DNA of 16,736 nucleotides from Pleurotus ostreatus/Saccharomyces cerevisiae fusant (taxonomy: Eukaryota; Opisthokonta). Below the pieces are notes generated by a model. The model was not told where the DNA came from. It saw only the letters and a program-made list of their open reading frames with translations, and made no database searches. The stretch's first letter is position 1. Each line of letters begins with the position of its first letter. Below, piece by piece: positions 8,109 to 16,065 of this stretch. The stretch is from assembly GCA_024196135.1 (NCBI GenBank), contig JAMQCK010000742.1, forward strand, positions 1 through 16,736. The letters are read 5' to 3'. The position numbers were made by a program, and so were the translations under genes.

Positions 8109-10578
8109 ATGCTTCCACGCTCCGCCAGCATTCCTTCTCCCACCCACGCTCTTTCCCAGCCAGCGCATCCGCAACAGGTCCCCCCACCGCCCTTTTATCC
8201 GGACCAGCGCTCCTTCGAGCCCCTCGAGTACGGCCACCGACACCCGTCCCACTTCCACGGCCATCCCTATCTTCAACACCCAGGCCAGCCCATGGACATC
8301 CTCGCCGACTACCGCACCTTCTTCCCCTACCAGCCCAACGAGGTCAAGCACCGTCGGCGAACTACCTCTGCCCAGCTCAAGGTCCTCGAGGGCATCTTCA
8401 AGACGGAGACGAAGCCGAATGCTGCGCTGCGGAACAAGCTCGCCGTCCAGCTGGAAATGACCGCGAGAGGCGTACAGGTGCGTCGCTAGTGCGGCCAGGC
8501 GCCGATCCCCCCTGCTGACCCCCCGCCTCCAGGTCTGGTTTCAAAACCGACGCGCGAAGGAAAAGCTGAAGGCCAGCAAGGCAAGCAAGGCAAAAGAGGA
8601 GAAGAGCACCGCCGATAAGGCCGACGCATCCCCACCCAGTCCCTCCAACCCTCCCACGGGCGACTCGTCCTCGTCGACGACTCCGCCCGCGGCCGAGGAG
8701 GCCAAGTCGGACCAGTCCGCGGCGACGACGCCACCCACCACACCACCCTCGAAACCCGACTCGCCCCCCGACTCGTCGGCGATCAGCCCACCTGCGTTGA
8801 CCATCAACGTAGCGCCATCGGAGCCCCCGTCTTTGCAATCTCCTTGGCAGCCCCCAACTTCGGGCGGCTCTCCCGCCCATCACACCCTGCCGGTCGCCCC
8901 CGTCCCATCGGTCGACGATGCGGCGCTACTAGCCCAACGGCGCGGCTCGCTGCCCGCCCACCTACACTCGACCGTCGATCCCTCGTCCGACCTGCTCTCT
9001 GTGCGCCATGACCCGTTCGCCCGGCGGCGATCGGTCGACGCCAGTTTGCAGCGGCTGCCGTACAACCCGTACGCGTCTGTTGCTCGCGCACGAAACGGTA
9101 TGCATTCCGGTCTGAACCCCCACCGCGTTCCTACCCAGAGGGCTCTCTGCCCACCTATGGCGCGCGCAATGTCCATGGACGCGCGACGCTTCTCGGTGGA
9201 CGTCGTGCCTTCGGCGCAGCGCATGTACTCGCGTCCTTCTCCTTCGCTTCCCTACAGCCGTCCATCCCTCCCCAACGGCTCCCTCACCTCTCTTCCTAAC
9301 GGCACCCTCACCTCTCATCCCAACGGCTCGCGGCCCTCCCTTCCCAACGGCGCTATGTACGCCTACTCGCAGCGTCAAGTCCCGCCCTCGCCCATCCCCG
9401 GACCCCTTCCCGCGCCCAACTTTTCTTTTGGTGCGCCCATGCCACCGGCAGAGTCCGAGCAGGACTCGCCGCGGCGGGAGGACTTCGACGGGCACTCGCG
9501 GGACTTCGACGGTCAGCCTCGGCACGACTTCGACAGCCACCCACGAGACTTCGACGGACAGTCCCTCGCCTCCTCCTACGCCACATCCTCCCGCTTCGGC
9601 TCCCTCGCGTCCATCAGCACGACCGACAGCCAGCACACGTACTACTCGGACGTGACGGACCCGGCGGACTACGCGCTCCGGCGCGCATCTTTGTGAGTGC
9701 CTTGTCCCTTGTGATCTGCCTATCCTTCACTCGGTCTTCGTATCCCCCTTTTCACGATCTTCGTATCCTATACTCCGCCTTCGATCCTATACTCCGTCTT
9801 CCTATGCTATACTCGGAGCTGATAGATGAACTCTGTGTTATAGGTCGTCGACGCAGTTCCTGGGGATGATGAGCAGCCTTGATGTGAGCGATAGCGGGCC
9901 GGAGCAGTGCTATCAAGGGGCGCAGGGTGGGATGTACGGGGCAGCGCAGGCTCAGCAACAGCAGCAGACCGCGGGCGAGGCGGCGCATGCTGCGTACCCT
10001 TCCCCGGCGCCGACGTTGTCGCCGAAGGATAATGCGCTGGCGGAGATGACGGGGCATAGCATGGGGCCTGGGCATAGCATGGGGCCTGGGCAGCACATGC
10101 AGCGCGCTCAATCTACTGTATGTTGTTTCTCGCTAAACCTCGGCCTCATGTGAACGCTCTGCAGATGCAGAACGAGCAGCAGCAAGCGTACGAGCAGCAG
10201 CAACAGTCGTATGAGCAGCAACAGCAGCAACAGACATATGAGCAGCCGCCTCAGCAGCCGCAGGCGTCCTGCAGCCCGCCGGACGCGTACTACCCCGAGG
10301 GCAGCCTGCAGGTGCAGTACCCGGATATGTACGAGACGGGGATCTCGCCGTCCGGCCACTACGTTCCTGCGTCGTACTCCGTGCCGGCCTACCCGCTCGA
10401 CGACAACTACATGGGTGGCTATACTGCAACCGACGCCGGTTATGCCGCCAACGATGCGGGCTATGGCGCCAACGACGCCAACTCGCGGCTCGAGTTCGCC
10501 CACCCTCCTGACTGGGGGTACTCGCCCGTCGCGGAGAGCGCGCCGTGCGATCTGGGCGCGTACGTGCGGTACCAGTAA
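8109..10578 (+). CDS. Homeodomain transcription factor with repetitive Gln-rich tail, 4 exons
   Basis: Predicted join: 8109-8477, 8533-9692, 9844-10117, 10165-10578, encoding 738 residues. The homeodomain spans about 78-137. It carries the basic arm RRRTT (82-86) and the recognition-helix core VWFQNRRAKEK with Trp48 (residue 125) and the DNA-contacting Asn51 (residue 128); it has no TALE insertion. Intron 1 (55 bp, CTGAC branch site) splits the recognition helix just before VWFQNRR, a position seen in other homeobox genes. A Lys-rich stretch (KASKASKAKEEK) follows. The rest is disordered: Pro/Ser-rich, four 8-residue SLPNG units, four DFDG units, a doubled GHSMGP, Q-runs with Tyr (YEQQQQ type), then YAAND/YGAND units. 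It resembles the fungal non-mating-type homeodomain regulators grouped with Schizophyllum Hom1/Hom2, but I cannot assign one. It is likely nuclear, with a possible Q-rich activation domain. Alternative start: Met62 (8292, CCCATGG). Confidence 0.9.
9265..9360 (+). repeat. Coding 24-bp minisatellite, four units (SLPNG)
   Basis: Four consecutive 8-codon units at 9265, 9289, 9313 and 9337, reading SLPNGSLT, SLPNGTLT, SHPNGSRP, SLPNGAMY. Synonymous differences between units (CCC/CCT, AAC) show they are not freshly copied. Confidence 0.85.
9481..9564 (+). repeat. Coding DFDG tandem units
   Basis: GACTTCGAC starts at 9481, 9502, 9526 and 9547, reading DFDGHSR, DFDGQPRH, DFDSHPR, DFDGQS. This is an acidic/aromatic repeat in the disordered region. 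Confidence 0.85.
9693..9843 (+). other. Minisatellite-expanded intron 2 of the homeodomain gene
   Basis: GTGAGT at 9693 to TAG at 9841-9843: 151 bp, about three times the other introns in the window. It contains near-copies of TCCTATACTCCG at 9766 and 9785 and TGCTATACTCGG at 9805, a 19-20 bp period. Retention ends the protein at once because the codon split at the junction is followed by TGA (9694-9696). Confidence 0.75.
10053..10088 (+). repeat. Coding 18-bp direct doublet (GHSMGP)
   Basis: GGCATAGCATGGGGCCTG occurs twice back to back (10053-10070 and 10071-10088), identical over 18 bp, so it is a young slippage event. Confidence 0.85.
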
Positions 10579-11011
10579 CCGTTGGCAATCCTCTGCTGCT
10601 CGCCAACCAACACCTTCACATCCTCACTCTCAACCAATAGCCAACCTCCAGCACACTCACTCGCCTCTCTTGTTTTCCCCCTTGCATATTTAAGCCCACT
10701 TACGCCTCGTCCGTTGTACAGCTCTGTATAATAATGCTTTCCTTTTCCTTTGTGTCTTCTTCGGTTGCCTTTCTATCTTCGTCTCCCTTCGGGCCTTGGC
10801 CTCTACCCTTCGCTTCGCCCTGCGCGTGCGCACCCTATCTTCAACACGGACCTGCGGTTTCCCCTCTTCTTTATTCTTCCTTCATTCGCGTTCCTCTTTA
10901 TCTTATTGTACTCATTTTTCTCACTGTCTCTCGACTGCACTTGACCTCCGCGCTGCTACTGGTGTTCACTGTCCACCGTACATATCTTAGAGCTTGCACA
11001 TAATCGTCCCG
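10579..11011 (+). other. 3' flank of the homeodomain gene, pyrimidine-rich
   Basis: The + strand is strongly C/T-rich from about 10735 to 10945, as in the Wee1 3' flank. CCAAT occurs near 10634 and ATAATAATG near 10730. An 89-codon frame here gives a hydrophobic Ser/Leu/Phe string expected of pyrimidine-rich DNA, so I do not call it a gene. Likely 3' UTR and terminator region. Confidence 0.45.
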
Positions 11012-12479
11012 CTAGTAACAACACCTGTACTTCCACATGCAGGTTCCTCCGTACTCATTCACCAACAATCTGGATTTCGAGGAAGATTGCGCAGCTATCG
11101 AATCCCATTCCATGTTTTGCATCGCAGCACTGAGCAGTCTGGTTCGCCAACGCATTGCGTCCACCGCACTTAGACTCTGGTCTATCTTCTTCGACAAGGT
11201 CCGGGTGGCCACGATCCACGCAAACAGTGAAGAAGCGGTAGGGCCGTGATGGGATGTCAAGCGTAGTGCCCCAGGGTGATAGCGTCCTCCGAGTTCCCCG
11301 AAATCACAGTGCCGTGCCCCTTGATTCTTGAATGGTGAATCACCGTGACGCGCGCGTATTTGCTTCCGCTTTATGGCCAGGCTGGCGGGCATCCCAAAAA
11401 GGAAGGTTTTTATTTTACCCATGCGGTTATCTTTCATGCTTCCGGCTTCCAGGATCCCTACCACTGCTTCCTTAGCTCCCGTCGCGCCCCATGCAGACGA
11501 TGCGTTCTCTCGTCCTTGGTGGGGATGAAACCCAGGCTCTCGCCACATCAAGCGCGCTCGGGCATCGGGCATCGTGCTTGATCTTCCCAAGGTCACGAAA
11601 GGTCACGGTGGGATCCCTGGGGCTCGACACGAGGCGCTTGGCAAGCTATTCAGTAGGAGTTTCAGCCGCTCTTCCGATAAGCGAGAGGTGGGTCGCGCCG
11701 GGATCGGCAGGGCAAGGAGGAAGGAATGACGCCATCGTGTTGGGCGCTTATGCTCGTAAAACATTGAGCGGAGGGAGCGAGCTGGATAGCGCAGGAGGGG
11801 GCTGCATTACACAAAACGCGCTAGTGCGCTAGGGCTCCGTGATGATACGCGGGATCGGCGCGAGTCGAGGCAGCTTCACTGAGTCTGAAATGTGATAGAT
11901 GAAGGGCTTGTCAGGCTATGATAGAACCTTGGGCTTGTCGGTGTACTGTATGCAGCAACGAGGTCCCAGGGTCAATCTGTGAGGTAGGTCCGCGTCTCGG
12001 GAGTTGGCAGCGCACATAACGCACTTCCGAGCGAATGGCGCATCGTTTGACATCGAGCTAGACTATAGGCACAATGTACCAAAGCCCCAGTGTATACAGA
12101 GAGTACCTGATTGCTGCTGAGTTATATGTGCAGTCCGACCCCGGACGGAGGTGAAAAGGAGCGGTAGGCGGTAGAGCTGGGTGCCTTGAATACGATAGAA
12201 TGCTTCCTCTGAGTAGGCGACAAAATAGCACTCCGATCTCTCGCACTGGCTCAGAAGTCGAACCGTGGGAATACAGAAGTGCGTGACCTTCGGCGAATGC
12301 CGAGAAGGGCACCACAATTTGGCTCTCGCGCCGAATATCTCAAGTCTTGTCTTGTCAGTACTGCCGGACTGACGAGGCTTCTTGGTTAAACCGTTCCACT
12401 GAAGGAACTCAGCATCTTTTTCAAGTTGTGTGACTTGTATCTATAGGACTTTCCGTCGCTCTCCCTTGCAGTCGCTTGT
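11012..12479. other. Intergenic; no supported gene, 3' flank of ICMT copy A at its right end
   Basis: The longest frame is on the minus strand: first ATG at 11572, stop at 11012, 186 residues. It has no motif I recognise, an even unbiased composition and no evident splice partners. Overlapping plus-strand frames of 70-113 codons are no better. A lineage-specific gene on the minus strand cannot be ruled out but nothing supports it. The segment 12420-12479 is probably the 3' UTR of the minus-strand ICMT copy A. Confidence 0.4.
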
Positions 12480-13035
12480 TCAGAGGACCCCAGGTATAAT
12501 TCTGCAGGGGACCCGCTTCGCCCACTCCTCCCACTGTTCTCCAAAACTTTTCTTGAGCATAACATCCTCCGTTCGAATGCGCTCGCCAAATATCGCTGCC
12601 ACGATCGCAGACAGGCCGATCCCCAGCGCCGCTGTATGCATCACACCGAGGTACTCATACAGCCAGCTTCCCGGGCAGAACTGCGCCACGGAGTAACCAA
12701 TGCAGGCGAGGATGGTCGCGGAGTAGCTCGGATGGCGCACGATGCCGTAGACGCCGTCGGTGACGAGTTTCTGGTCTTTTTGTACGGCGAGTTCGAAGGT
12801 GAAGTGCCGGTCGAGCCTGTGGTAACAGTGGACGCGGAGGAGGGTGGCCGCGAGGTTCAGAGCCCAGCCTGTATAATACGGGTCAGATGGAGAATTTGGG
12901 CCAGGGAGAGGAAATAAATACGTGCCAGCAATGAACGGGGTCGTTATCTGTAGAGCCCCAAGTCCACCGGGTGGGAGGAGATATCGCAGAACCCAAGCTG
13001 CGCCGGGTGCGTTGGGATAATTGCCAGCGAGTATA

Positions 13036-13059
13036 CTGACGCTAACCCCCATCCGAAAC
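13036..13059 (+). repeat. MITE terminal inverted repeat, left
   Basis: 24 bp starting CTGACGCTAACC and ending CCGAAAC, exactly the reverse complement of 13563-13586. Confidence 0.95.
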
Positions 13060-13562
13060 GGATTTGCTGCGCCGTCGCTGTCACTCGGAAATTAGGCAGA
13101 CCGTGGCCGCCAAATGCTATATATCGATGGATCATGTCGTATAGTATCTGTATGAATATTCTCAGACGAGTTCGTGCAAAGTCGAGCCCGTGAGAGGGGG
13201 GTCAGGCGTTGGGTGGGGAACCGACTTTGTACCCACCATCCGAAACACCGCGTTCGAGCCAGTGAAGTGGCAGCGCCTTCGCTCGAAAGTAGTACCCATA
13301 GCTCGATTATAGCACGACGAATATATCCTCGAAGAGAAATGGGTACAACAGCGCTTTAAAGGGTGAGGATCCATCAAACGGTGGTGATGGCGGCCCTCTC
13401 CCTACTGCAAAGCTTCCGACGCGCCTATAACTCATTATCGGGTCGGGTGCTCTAAAACTCTGTACATAGAATCCCTTATATACGCGCTGAATCATGGTGA
13501 TTTTCTCTTGATTTTATGAATATGGTCACTGGCGGAAAGGCGGCGTTTCGGATGGGGGGTCA

Positions 13563-13586
13563 GTTTCGGATGGGGGTTAGCGTCAG
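13563..13586 (-). repeat. MITE terminal inverted repeat, right
   Basis: Exact reverse complement of 13036-13059. An inverted subterminal copy of its inner part (GTTTCGGATGG) lies 18 bp further in, at 13545. Confidence 0.95.
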
Positions 13587-13924
13587 TAACTGCCACCTCG
13601 AGGAGGCCAGGAACCAGCATAGCATTCTGCAAGGAAATTGATTCATGAGCTGAGAATTTTGGAACCGCATCGATTACTTGCCTTGAGGATTCCTACGTAT
13701 GGTACCACATACCTCAGCAGAAGGGGTCCAAGTTAGAAAGGACATGATACGCAGGCGACTGATGATGTTACTCACTGCTCAATGAGGTTGCCCTTCACTG
13801 GAAGCCTGTCGGTTGGTGGCGGTGGAGGACTCGGAGGCGTCAGGTTCTGGTATATGTCCCAGACTACTGAGCAGATGAAAGGTATTTTCGCGAGGGATGT
13901 ATTCGTTGCGAGAAGTGCATTCAT

Positions 13925-14954
13925 GGCGCTGTTGAGAGTGAAGAGGTTCACGGGTGTTGTCGACGTTGAACGACGGTGATGTCTCGCAACCCCCTCAATC
14001 TGGAGGCCTTTATATGTGTGTGTCGGGCGAACCACACCCCCTTGTTGACATCCAGAATGTCATAGGGAGGGTACGCACAAGACGCGGTGAACAAGTTCAG
14101 CATTCTTGTTGTATAGATGCTGGAGACGCCGCCTCCTGATATTAGACAGAAGCTTGTAAGCATACTGCAAGGAGCCAGCCACGGTCAATCCAGCTGCCCG
14201 CTTCGTATCGCAGGAATGCGGGAGAGTGGCGCGGACTGGTAAGCGCGTGACGGAGGAGAGAGGACGGTCTGACATGCCGAGGGTTCTTCGACAACACGGG
14301 GCTTGGGTTTTGCGCGCGCGAGGGAGATTTGAGAGGGTGCTTGGAAGCCATGTACACTTCGCGAAGGAGGGGGACACGTCAGTGTGGGGAATGGTGAGCT
14401 CAGCAGTTGCGTACGCACATTGTATGAAGCTTCAAGGATGCCGAAGTCGAGCGAAGCTCACTACTGCGGCAGTACAAGCTGATCAGGCTCGCGATGGACT
14501 CATGGACACGACGCACCAAGGTAGTTTCCTGCTTGCGATGCCTCCCGGCGAAAACAGATGGGAAGGTCCCAGAAAGACGTGGTGGAGCCACGCGTGGTCG
14601 GGTCAACGCGTCCGGCATGGTAGGAGTCGCCGAGGGCTCTGCGTATCTTCTCTTTGTGGTCATTCAGCTGCGACTGAACCTAGCCTGGGGTCTGCAGTGG
14701 CGAGCAAAGGAGTTCTTCTCCATTCTTCAGGAAATTTAAAGACCTTCATAAGGCAGACAACGGGTACCATCAATAGCGCTCGTGCCAGGAGGTGACGTTG
14801 GCATAGCCCGCCGAGGGTGTTGACGCAGGGGCCACGCGCGAAGTTGGGCGGGGGACGAGAGTGGGACCCGCCCATCGTTATGGAAGTGGTTGTCAGTCCG
14901 TTGTAGATGAATACACAGGCCAGGAACCGAAGGTTAAGATATATCAAAGACAGT
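13925..14954. other. Interval between the two ICMT-like paralogues
   Basis: On the minus strand a TATAAAGG box at 14014-14007 lies about 85 bp upstream of the ATG of copy A, a plausible core promoter. The remaining ~900 bp contain no recognised gene. A long plus-strand frame (14226-14795) starts with GTG, has no domain and overlaps equally random minus-strand frames. The part next to 14955 is the likely 3' UTR of copy B. Confidence 0.45.
14007..14014 (-). promoter_or_regulatory. TATA box of ICMT copy A
   Basis: Minus-strand TATAAAGG, about 85 bp from the ATG at 13924. Spacing fits a TATA box with a leader of roughly 50 nt. Confidence 0.45.
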
Positions 14955-15848
14955 TCACAGCACACCTGGAATAAGCTTGTACGGAACCCGCCTCGCCCAC
15001 TCCTCCCACTGCCTGCCAAAGTTCTTCTTCAACATCTCGTCCTCCGTCTTGATACGGCTCGCAAACCCATACAGCCCCGGAATCACCAGCGCCAACCAGA
15101 ACAGCGTCGTTCCGAGAGGCGAGGTGGGCACCAGGCCGCTGTATTCGTGCAGCCAGCAGCCGGGGGTGAGCTGCGCCATGAAGCAGCCCATGCCCGCGAA
15201 GAGGCCGCCGGTGTAGCTGGGGTGGCGGACAATGCTGTAGGCGCCGTCAGTGATGAGTTTCTGTTCTTCGTGGACGGCGAGCTCGAAGGTGAAGGCGCGA
15301 TCAAGCTTGCGGTAGCAGTGGATGCGAACGAGAGTGCCGGCGAGGTTCATGGCCCAGCCTATATTCGAGTCTGAGCTCAATTCAAATGGGAGTGAGCTGG
15401 TATAGGTGGACATACCTATGAGGAAGGGGGTCGAGATCCGGAGGCTTTGCAAGCCTCCTTCCGGCAGGAAGGTGCGGAGGATCCAGTCGGCATAAGGTGC
15501 ATCAGGAAAGTTCCCCGCAAGTATAGTGATGACTTCGATCAGTCCAGATATCCAGAATGCATTCTGTAATCAGGAGTAAGACGCATGACTAGAGGGCAGG
15601 CGGTGGGGAGGCTCGAACGTGTACGGCGCGGTGACTCACCCGCAGGATCTTCAGGTGGGGGATGAGATTCCTGAAGAACAACGATCCTCAGCAGGATTCA
15701 GCGCATTTAGGCCGGGTACTCACCGTTCGACGAAGTTCCCAGTCACCTCATGGCGCGCGTCCGCCGATGGGGGAGGCGTCGGGGGCGTCATCGTGCGGTT
15801 GATTCCCCATATGACGGACAGGATGAAGGGGACCTTTGCGAGCGACAT
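14955..15848 (-). CDS. ICMT-like (Ste14-type) isoprenylcysteine methyltransferase, copy B
   Basis: Exons read on the minus strand: 15724-15848, 15640-15670, 15416-15563, 14955-15358, 708 nt, 235 residues. Introns are 53, 76 and 57 bp with GTGAGT, GTGAGT and GTATGT donors. It probably transfers a methyl group from SAM to a C-terminal prenylcysteine or similar substrate in the ER membrane. It has an N-terminal hydrophobic segment (LAKVPFILSVIWGI, 3-16) followed by TPPTPPP, further hydrophobic stretches around 54-70 and 152-165 and at 185-200, the family block ITDGAYSIVRHPSY (137-150) and the C-terminal SRIKTEDEMLKKNFGRQWEEW ending IPGVL. At 235 residues it is close to Ste14 in length. The divergent N-terminus and presence of a paralogue suggest a lineage-expanded ICMT-like enzyme rather than the canonical CaaX methyltransferase. 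Start: CGCCATGT at 15848, aligned with copy A's SLAKIPF block. Confidence 0.88.
15640..15670 (-). other. 31-nt microexon of ICMT copy B
   Basis: Flanked by CTTCAG and GTGAGT. It reads (R)NLIPHLKILR, matched in copy A by a 31-nt exon at 13682-13712 reading (Q)YVVPYVGILK with the same phases. Joining it restores frame between exons 1 and 3 in both genes. Confidence 0.8.
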
Positions 15849-16065
15849 GGCGGGGCGTAGTGGTAGTGGGAAGCAAGAGATGTATGTTACAGGGCCGTCA
15901 GGATATCATCAGCGCGAGCACCGTCGTAAGCCCGCGAACAACGGCGTCGGCGCACAACGCAAGCGCGCGTCGTGATCGTGCCGGCGGCAGTAGACCGCGG
16001 GCCGGTACTTCCGGAGCGCGCTGCATGATGGCACCGATCACTTGTTTTCTTCCACACACCCGACG
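15849..16065. promoter_or_regulatory. Bidirectional promoter interval, ICMT-B / helicase
   Basis: Only 217 bp separate the divergent start codons. The interval is GC-rich, with no TATA box on either strand and a CTTGTTTTCTTCCACACACC pyrimidine tract just before the helicase ATG. Confidence 0.55.

Larger units (their letters stand above)
13034..13588. mobile_element. Non-autonomous TIR DNA transposon (MITE) with TA duplication, in ICMT-A exon 3
   Basis: The element itself is 13036-13586 (551 bp), flanked by TA at 13034-13035 and 13587-13588. The ends are perfect 24-bp inverted repeats starting CTGACGCTAACC. It has no frame longer than about 70 codons and no transposase motif, so it is non-autonomous. 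CCATCCGAAAC occurs four times: within each TIR (13049, and inverted at 13563), as an inverted subterminal copy (13545) and internally (13236), probably transposase-binding sites. The interior is more A/T-rich than the surroundings. A TA target with TIRs fits Tc1/mariner-like elements, but the TIR sequence itself does not let me name a family. Perfect TIRs suggest recent insertion. Confidence 0.9.
12480..13924 (-). pseudogene. ICMT-like methyltransferase copy A, exon 3 split by a MITE
   Basis: Exons read on the minus strand: 13776-13924, 13682-13712 (31 nt), 13587-13626 plus 12926-13033 (one exon split by the insertion), 12480-12868. The family methylates prenylated or similar small thiol/cysteine substrates at membranes using SAM (Ste14/ICMT, PF04140-type). 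Visible marks: a hydrophobic N-terminus followed by TPPSPPPPP, VRHPSY, and the C-terminal signature RIRTEDVMLKKSFGEQWEEW ending IPGVL. Without the element and one TA the parts add to 717 nt (238 residues) with the same exon pattern as copy B. With it, translation enters the element after residue 73 and stops at TGA 13492-13494, giving 104 residues without the catalytic half. Intron 2 has a GC donor (AAG|GCAAGT) and intron 3 appears to use GCACGT. It could persist as a null allele, or give a shortened protein from the ATG at 13052 inside the element end. Confidence 0.82.

Noticed and set aside
10734..11003. 89-codon hydrophobic plus-strand frame as a small membrane protein
   Set aside because: The hydrophobicity follows from the pyrimidine-rich 3' flank, which gives Leu/Phe/Ser codons by composition.
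11012..11572. 186-codon minus-strand frame as a gene
   Set aside because: No recognisable motif, no support from splice sites, and overlapping plus-strand frames of similar quality. Kept only as part of the intergenic description.
12869..12925. A nearby GT (GTATTT) as intron 3 donor in ICMT copy A
   Set aside because: It shifts the frame against the only matching acceptor, whereas the GC donor keeps frame and matches copy B's position and 57-bp length.
13036..13586. The insertion as an ordinary large intron
   Set aside because: Its borders are TIRs with TA duplications and not splice consensus, and paralogue B has uninterrupted exon at that point.
14226..14795. Plus-strand 189-codon frame between the ICMT copies
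   Set aside because: Starts at GTG, has no domain, and the interval has several overlapping random frames on the other strand.
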